A stretch of DNA of 64,000 nt from Monodelphis domestica (Eukaryota; Chordata; Mammalia; Didelphimorphia; Didelphidae). Every line of letters begins with the position of its first letter. The stretch's first letter is position 1. The position numbers and the translations under genes are program-made. Shown here in pieces: positions 57,456-64,000 of the stretch. The stretch spans positions 14,037,255 through 14,101,254 of the forward strand of contig NC_077232.1 of the NCBI RefSeq assembly GCF_027887165.1, read 5' to 3'. The notes under the pieces were generated by a model. It searched no databases. It saw only the letters and a program-made list of their open reading frames with translations, and had not been told where the DNA came from.

Positions 57456-59500
57456 AGCAAAAAATGCAACTTGCATTTTTCAATGATACTTACCTTATAA
57501 TAATTTCATCTATCTCTCTTACCTCTTTGCTATCTGAAATATACTCTTACCCTCCCCCCAAATTACAAAATCCTAAACTCATCTTAGCTGTTCAATCTAT
57601 CTATCTAAATGTTAAGCTAAGAATGGGTTATAGGAAAATGGTTTAGGTAGGGGAATTACATGAACATAGATTTTTATAACAAAACAAATAACAATGTTTA
57701 AATCACTCAAATCAATTCACTAAGATTAAGAACATGCAAATGTCCTATATCCTAATGTCTATATAGTCACTAAGACAATTTTCCTAACACTAAGAAATGC
57801 TAACCTATGATCATAATTCAATCTAACTTCTATACTACAGAACTTCTATGTCTCTACTTCCTAAACCTTGGACAAACTCACTAGGCTATCACTATAGTTA
57901 GTAGTTAGATTATTAATACATTACTCTATAAGTTAGCTTGTAAGTTAGTTTAGTAAATACATGTGTCCATGCAAATTTACATATTTACATCATTCTAAAT
58001 TTCTGTGCAAACTCATGCAGAAAATAATTTTCTCCTCTTTGAATTTCCCACAGAAAATTTTGTCAGTGTGTTTATTTATATGCAACTACTTGTTGTACAC
58101 TTATCCAATCCATGAAGTATCTTACTATAGTGTAATTCAATGTAGGATGTGCGTTCATATGTGCTGTTTACATGTATGATGCTTCCTTACATAACCTCAT
58201 GGTGATAAGTTCCAAGATTTCAAAGTTCCAAAGTCCTTCCATGTCCATTCATGTTGGTTGTAGAAACTCTTCTATCCTTTCTGGTCAACACATCACTTTT
58301 CAGTGTTTTGTCACTTGATGGAAGACTTGTGTTCTTCAAATCAAGATCCACTGCAATAATCTGGAACTGGGAACACATGAACAAACCATGAACATTGTAC
58401 AAGTAAGATTTTTAACGTGTGTGCAAGTAAGAGTGAAAAGGTTACTTTTGCATGGAAGTGAGTTGAAATCTTTGCGCATGTTTATCAGAATTTATCAACT
58501 TTTCTTCATGCATGCAAGTATGAATCACATGTGCTCTATTCATGCATGGGGGTAAGGTGTGCAGGTGTTTTTACATGGATGGGTGTAAGCATGCTGCATA
58601 AGAATAGAGTTTACAATTTTTTTCCCCAAAGGGCTCCATCATATGGTTATTTCAGTTCTTGGATGGTCACTGTATGTAGTATTTGGAGATAGTTCTTTTC
58701 ATTTTGTTACTGTGTCAGGCAGAGACTATTTTATATTTTATATTGAGGCTTTGTTTCTATGGCTGCTAAACTTTCAATGCATTTTTCTTTTGTTTTACTG
58801 GTTGCATTTCTTCAGGGGTGCTTCCTTTCATCATGTTAACAAGTGCAGTGCTCTGTTTTCTGTATTCTGGTGGCTCTCATGTGCTCTCAGCAGGCTATCA
58901 TTCAAAAGACTAGGACTGTTTTCTTCTTCTTGGGCTATCTGTGTTGCAGTTCATGACTAGGACTTTTTCTCAGATGTCATCTGTATATGTAACTTCACAA
59001 ATGACATGATCACAGTGTTATGTCTGGTGAGATATCTGAAACTGAAATAATATCTTCATGGCATATCCTCTTTCCCTTCCTTCCTCTGGTATAGACTGCT
59101 TTAGGATGAAGGTTGAGAGATGTGGATAACCTTTTTTTCTTTTTTCAGGTCCCAACTATATCTTGCTGTTAACGTCATGTTACAACAGATTCAACCAATG
59201 TGAATCCACGCTTCTCTAGCATTCTAGATGTTTGTGTCTGTCCTAGTTATGAAGTTGGAATATTGCGACAAGTTTAGGAGTGTTCAAGATGTTGAATTCC
59301 TGCTTCTTCTTATGCTGGAATAACTCATTTACTATGCTACCCCAAGACTAGTCTTCATTCACGTAAGGTTGAGTGTAGTATTTTACCCCATGGAAGTCCA
59401 ACTAATCTTGGTGTCACTGTTACAGCTTGAATGGCACTTGTCCTATGATTTTGAAGTTAGAGAATAGAATTGAAATAGTGTGTCTATCTCCTCCTCCAGT
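57456..59500 (-). mobile_element. Non-coding 3' internal region of the gag element
   Basis: About 2 kb between the end of the long coding region and the polypurine tract. There are no reverse transcriptase, integrase or envelope motifs on either strand, and only short chance frames. A loosely repetitive stretch with 'catgcatg', 'gtgcaagtaag' and 'gtaaggtgtgcagg' words lies at about 58380-58610. Confidence 0.6.
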
Positions 59501-61400
59501 TCAACATGTTTCTGGATATTCTCCATCCCATTCAAAATCTGTATCTGCATAAGCCATGTAATTCAACTTCTCTATAAAGTCATTTTCATTATTAACCCCT
59601 AGGCTTGCATAAATTTCCTCTAATGGTATACAATTTGTTCTGTGCCCAAAGAATAATTCCTCCTCAGTGTCTTGGGAAGAGTTTACACTGGTTCCAGGTA
59701 CTCTATCTTTTCCCATGTATCCCACACATCCCCTTCTTCGTTGACCTCTTCATAAAGCTTATAAAACTGATAAGGCATTTGTTCTATATCATCTTCATTC
59801 ATTATAATTACGCCTTCTGGTATTCCTTCAGATTCAATGTCTGAATCTGAATCACTGAACCCAATCACTATGCTATATGGATTTTGCTCAATGCCATTTA
59901 AACTTTGTCAGATGTCGGTAGCTCTGGCTTTGTGTTTTGATCCAAGCCTATGTCACTAGCATCTGTGTTTCTCAAATCAGTTTCTGGATGTATCTCATTA
60001 GTAAGCTTAAGATTTTCATTGTGAATAGGTACACTTCACGGTATGGGGTTAGCTACTTCTTGCAGATCTTATACACTGTTAATAACCACAGATCCTATTC
60101 TAACACTAGTCTGAGGTTTATGTTCATTCTTATTTGACTGTGTAGAGATAGGAATCTTTCCCTCTAATTCAGTATTTTGTTCTGGGAATAAGGTTTGTAC
60201 TTCTGAATTTTCCCCTGTGTCAGTAATAGGATGTGTGTCTCCAGTCTGTCCCACAACAGAAATATGTTTTCCCTCACTTCAACATATCTCTATCACTAGC
60301 TTAATAGCTAAGGTGTTCATAACTATTGACTCAGTGTTCATGTCCTTGCTACTCTCTGCCAGGTGTATATGTAACTCAGTTAATTCTTCTTGATTTGATT
60401 CATTTCCACTGATCTTTACACTGGGACATGAATCTAAACCATGGCAGTAGCTTTGGCTACTTTCCCCTGTGCCCCTTAGAATGCTGACTTCAAGCCTGCC
60501 TTTTGAATCCATGGTGGTTTTTCCAGTTGGTAAGAATTCCATTCCATCCTGCCTTTCAAATTTAACTGAAATGTCACCTCTAATACTTTGAATATGACAA
60601 TAATTTTGTCCTAAACTAATGTCAGCTCCATTTTCAGTAAATATTTCCTTATCTACATCACTCACTGCTAGATGGAAAGTACTAGCTTCTGGATTCAAAC
60701 TAGATGTTGTTTCTAAGGGTACCTCTGCCATAAAGCTCTTGGGACAATTAACTAAGCTTGGTGGGACTTCATCTGTGAATGTTTCTAGAGCCTTGTTATC
60801 TTTATCAACAGTAACCTTTAGGGAATTGAAATTATGTGCCTTTGAAACTGTCACTAACTTTTACTTGAGTTCTTGTGACTCTTTCTTACTTTTCCTTTTG
60901 CAAAATTCAATCCCATCATCTACTTTACACTGGAAAAATTTCTCAAGGAATGATTTTATTTCCTTTACAGACTTTTCCTGTGTGGTTACTATACAGGTCA
61001 TATGAAAGTCACTCGTCTCATTGGCAATTTGCGATGTTATTTCCTTAATTTCTGCCTCATTTTCTTTCATATGGCTCTGCCTTTAATGGCTATCATTCAC
61101 AGAATCACTTTTTTGCACCAATTGTACACTATTTTCCAACTTTATTCTATTATGTACAACTGCAGCCTTATTGACATCCCCAAGTGTCACACTAGTATGT
61201 GCCTGGATTCATAACTCTTTTCTAACCATATCTGAATATTAGGCTTAGCTCCAGTTTCTATTGCCTTTTGCATTTCCCTCAAATCAGGAGCCTGCTGTGA
61301 GGACTTCAACTTGCAGTGTGAACAGCAAGTGGATTTCTTGTACCTAGTCTCTGCATTATGTGTGTCTCTATTAGTACTGTCATGTTTCTAATTTAAAAAA
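59501..61400 (-). pseudogene. Post-nucleocapsid coding region of the gag element, function unknown
   Basis: A chain of open stretches in the same direction: 61070-60861, then a 191-codon frame at 60854-60279, then 60254-60069, 59868-59683 and 59725-59501. A few stops and frame changes separate them, so it looks like one decayed reading frame of about 630 codons following the zinc knuckle. The product would be acidic and Ser/Thr/Glu-rich, with a strongly acidic end (DSDSDIESEG, EEVNEEGDVW). There is no protease DTG in a pol context, no reverse transcriptase YxDD and no integrase motif. In an ordinary ERV, pro-pol would stand here. I cannot name the domain. Confidence 0.6.
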
Positions 61401-61403
61401 AAA

Positions 61404-61445
61404 ACAGTTTCTAATCAAGTGTCCTCTCCAGTGGCAGAAGAAACA
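61404..61445 (-). other. Nucleocapsid zinc knuckle (CCHC) of the gag element
   Basis: The minus strand encodes CFFCHWRGHLIRNC, a perfect C-x2-C-x4-H-x4-C, the RNA-packaging motif of retroviral Gag. A lysine/arginine/proline-rich stretch precedes it. A second cysteine cluster (CCSHC) follows about 35 codons later. Confidence 0.85.
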
Positions 61446-62376
61446 CTCCCTAGTTTCTTTTTGCACTGGTCTACCCTGGTAACTAGGCTTTGGGGACCTA
61501 GGTTTTGTGTATGTCCTCACTATGTTCAAATTTTAATTTCATCAATTTTCTTTTGTTTCAAATCCTTTTCAGTCCTCTCTAACTTATCTTTCAGGTCTTG
61601 AACTTCTGTACTCTGATCTGAATTGTTTTCAAATAGGTAATCTGCAGCATCTCTCAATTCAATTAGGGAAACTGAATCATATTTAGGGAAATAGTTCTTG
61701 AAGAATATTTTCAAATTGGGTGTGTATCCACTAAGAAATTGTCTACAGATGTATCTAGTTATCTCTTCATTATCAGCCTCTAGACCTAAGATTGACTCTG
61801 CCATTTCTGACAGATGGTCTATTTATGTGGCAGGATGTTCCCCTTTATCCTGCCTGACCTTGTCAAACTTGGCCCATGCATTTGACTTAGAACAGCTTTG
61901 CTTAGTTGCTTGTAGTAAGACCTCCCTGAACCTTTTCATATAGAACATGCACATGGGATTTGCATAGTCCATATACCTTCTTTGTTCTACTGTGGGCCAG
62001 CTGGTCAAACTGTTCTCAGATATAGTTGTCTCCAAAAATTTCCTTTGTTCATGTTGGCAGAACATTTCTGATAAAAGAAATTCTACATCATTGAAGTCCA
62101 GATCAAAGATCCTGAAAGCCCGTTTAAGCTCCTTGTGGGATTTAAAAGGATTATCCACAAATTTTGGGAAACGGCATTTAATGGAGGAAATTCCTGGGGA
62201 GGAAATTGTCTATGGGCTTTTGAGTGAATCACACCAGCATTTGTGGTTAGCTTGGTGACCTCCTTCAATGGACAGATTTTCTCAGGGTCACTAGCAGCCT
62301 GGTTCTCATTTTCATTGCCACTGCCACCTTTAGTTTCCTGAGGTCCATTCACAGTTTGCCCATTGTCCGTGCCCAT
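61446..62376 (-). pseudogene. Decayed Gag (capsid region) of the gag element
   Basis: Open stretches at 62376-62083, 62158-61823 and 61804-61526 together give a gamma-like (class I) Gag capsid. Recognisable segments are FDLDFNDVEFLLSEMF, then MDYANPMCMFYMKRFREVLL, then WAKFDKVRQDKGEHPA, then the late-capsid helix ending SVSLIELRDAADYLFE. The order and spacing match the p30 domain of gammaretroviruses. One stop (between PAT and IDHLSEMAE) and at least one frame change break it. It lies between the upstream open frame and the zinc knuckle, as expected for Gag. Confidence 0.75.
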
Positions 62377-62434
62377 AATTAGATCTAGACTTTTTCTTTG
62401 ATCAGTTGTTCAAATACTGCCTTAATCATCTTGT

Positions 62435-62734
62435 CTAAGTTGTTTTCAACAGCCATAAGCTTCTCTGCCTTAAGGGAATCATGAATCTAAATACTTTCTT
62501 GACAAGGGTTAGATTCTGCAACACAGCCATAAAGAGTACATATACTTGTGCCAAGACTTGCAATAGTACCAATTCATGTTGAAATGGAAATTGTAAAATA
62601 CACATTGTCATGTTTCCTACATAATCCACAGTCTCTACCACCATTTGAGTCAGTTTGCTATATAGAATATGATATAACCCACAGCAAGCAATGGCTGTGA
62701 TGACCACCACACTAAAAACCACTTGTTGGAACAT
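62435..62734 (-). pseudogene. Open frame upstream of gag with an N-terminal membrane segment
   Basis: 99 codons starting MFQQVVFSVVVITAIACCGL, only about 55 nt after the primer-binding site. The first 25 residues form a strongly hydrophobic segment that would act as a signal anchor. The rest is rich in Leu/Val/Gln and looks helical. A shift of frame near 62480 would continue it with 'LMAVENNLDKMIKAVFEQ' as a coiled coil. It may be the N-terminus of this element's Gag or a separate leader protein. I know no retroviral matrix with this arrangement. Confidence 0.45.
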
Positions 62735-62786
62735 CTTGACTTTGTTTTCATTCTTTAACTACCCTGCCTAAAGGAATGTGGGTACA

Positions 62787-62804
62787 GTCAGACTTCGGGT
62801 GCCA
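62787..62804 (-). promoter_or_regulatory. Primer-binding site of the gag element
   Basis: The minus strand reads TGGCACCCGAAGTCTGAC, two nt after the LTR ends in CA. It agrees with the tRNA-Lys3-type site at 13 of 18 positions. The tRNA assignment is tentative. Confidence 0.6.
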
Positions 62805-62806
62805 AT

Positions 62807-63778
62807 TGAAATAGAATAATGTTGATCTGTTTGTCACTATTTCTTTCGTAGTGACTGCATGCTCTGGCTGACTAGAGAGCTACTACTAGGGGACACACCC
62901 TGAGGATTTCTTAGTTTTACTGGGGATAGACGAGAGACACTGTTGGTACAAGGGAAAGCTCTGGGGTGCCACTTGAAATAGAAGAAATAAATCTGTTTGA
63001 TCTCTATTTCTTGTTACTACTATGGTACTCTGACTTGGCTAGAGAGCAGCTGTTGGTATGGAACACGTGCTACAGAGATAGAGAGAGTTACTGCCACAGG
63101 GATGCTGCCACAGATGCTAGTATAGGGGAATGCTCTAGATAGATAGTGGGGAATGCTTAGGGTGTACCTACTGATCCCTACTGATGGTTGATGGATCAAT
63201 CTATTTCCTAACCTCCTTCCTCCCTCACTGCCTCCCTTAACCACCCTCTTCTGGAAGCCTTTTGACTTCCTCCTTCCCCCCTGAGTGGACTATAAAATAC
63301 TCTGGCTTTCTTTCTCAGGTAAGGGTTTATTGTGATAACAGGATGGGAAACTGAGGTAAGAGGGATGAGGATTTCCCTAAACTACAAGGAGAATTTAGGA
63401 GAGTTATGGAAATAATCAGTCTTCTCACAAACTGTGATAGAGAGACAGTTAGAGAGATGGAGGACAATGGTTAAAATCTTCTTTCTTCATCACCCAGAAA
63501 AGTCTATTCTTCAACCTGGCTTTCCTCCAACTCTTGATCAGTAAGATCTCAGAGAGAGCAAAACCCCAAAAGCCAAGCCAAGCCCCCCAAGGGTCCTTCA
63601 GGCAGCTTCAACTCTCAGAGAGAGGGAGTCAGATCCTCCCCCTAGCCAGCTCAACTGCCTCTCCTCCTGGCAACATTCCGTTTGGAACCTTCTTCTTCAT
63701 TGACAGGCAGGTACGGTCCCCATCTTATTTCTTGCATTTTGGCTTTCAAGTCCCCTCTCTCTTCATGCCTATAATCAT
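62807..63778 (-). mobile_element. 5' LTR of the minus-strand gag element
   Basis: Pairs with the LTR at 56737-57441. Its 3' end is directly followed by the primer-binding site. The U5 side is tandemly duplicated: 62807-62960 and 62973-63120 share 'cttgaaatagaa', 'ctatttctt', 'tctggctgactagagagc'-like blocks. The inner copy even carries the first bases of a primer site (TGGCACCCC on the minus strand near 62961-62972). Confidence 0.8.
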
Positions 63779-63780
63779 AA

Positions 63781-64000
63781 GCATATCAAAGAAAAGGAGG
63801 AAGAGATTAGGAGAAATATTGATCCATCATTCATCAGTAGGGATCAGTAGGCAAACACCAGAGCAGTTCCTCTTTAGCAGCATTCCCCTATCTCAACTGT
63901 TCCCCTCTACCAGCAGTGTCTCTCATCCATCTCCATTGCAGATAAGCAAGTGTGTCCCCTAGTAATAGCTCTCTAGTCAGCCAGAGCACCCAGTCATTGT
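63781..64000 (+). mobile_element. Partial LTR in inverted orientation (R-U5 arm), runs off the window
   Basis: The reverse complement of this block matches 62860-63230 of the 5' LTR ('gctctggctgactagagagctattactaggggacacac', 'tttgcctactgatccctactgat'). It is therefore a plus-strand LTR end that abuts the minus-strand element. Confidence 0.75.

Noticed and set aside
56816..57457. Plus-strand open frames of 86 and 118 codons
   Set aside because: Located in LTR sequence that is duplicated at 63.2-63.77 kb and antisense to the element.

Overview
This window is eukaryotic nuclear DNA, almost certainly from a marsupial. The evidence is a vomeronasal type-2 receptor (V2R) gene split by long introns, dense L1 LINEs in many age classes, tRNA-headed SINEs of the kind seen in metatherians, and several endogenous retroviral (ERV) elements. 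A Monodelphis-like opossum is my best guess for the genus, but I cannot prove it. No prokaryotic genes, CRISPR arrays or rRNA genes are visible.

The host coding content is one V2R gene on the + strand. Exon 4 (219 nt), exon 5 (124 nt, cysteine-rich) and the terminal seven-transmembrane exon 6 are open, correctly phased and bounded by canonical splice sites. Exons 1-3 lie outside the window or were not recognised. Two relics show that this is part of a tandem V2R array. One is a frameshifted piece of a seven-transmembrane exon at about 47.6-47.85 kb. The other is an exon 4 copy at 54.06-54.28 kb with the same 219-nt length but an in-frame stop. Intron sequence around the two exon 4 copies, including an old SINE, is alignable by eye.

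Layout. 0-4.1 kb: a minus-strand ERV with a tRNA-Thr-type primer site, leader and LTR. 4.3-13.3 kb: nested minus-strand L1s. 13.9-14.14 kb: V2R exon 4. 14.5-19.3 kb: an old L1 split by an LTR and a SINE. 20.3 kb: exon 5. 22.5-31.5 kb: an L1 split by an ERV fragment and a younger L1. 33.4-34.3 kb: exon 6. 35.7-42.1 kb: a full-length L1 with both ORFs open and a perfect 19-bp target-site duplication, the youngest and most striking element. 43.4-47.6 kb: a solo LTR and an internally deleted plus-strand L1. 47.6-54.3 kb: V2R relics and old L1. 55.4-56.5 kb: a minisatellite and an LTR. 56.5-64 kb: a minus-strand LTR element with two LTRs, primer site, polypurine tract and a decayed gag, but no recognisable pol.

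Functionally, the V2R would be a pheromone-sensing class C GPCR of vomeronasal neurons. The rest is mobile DNA. Every L1 inside the receptor introns is antisense to the receptor. All boundaries of old repeats are estimates made by eye against the intact L1 copy in the window.
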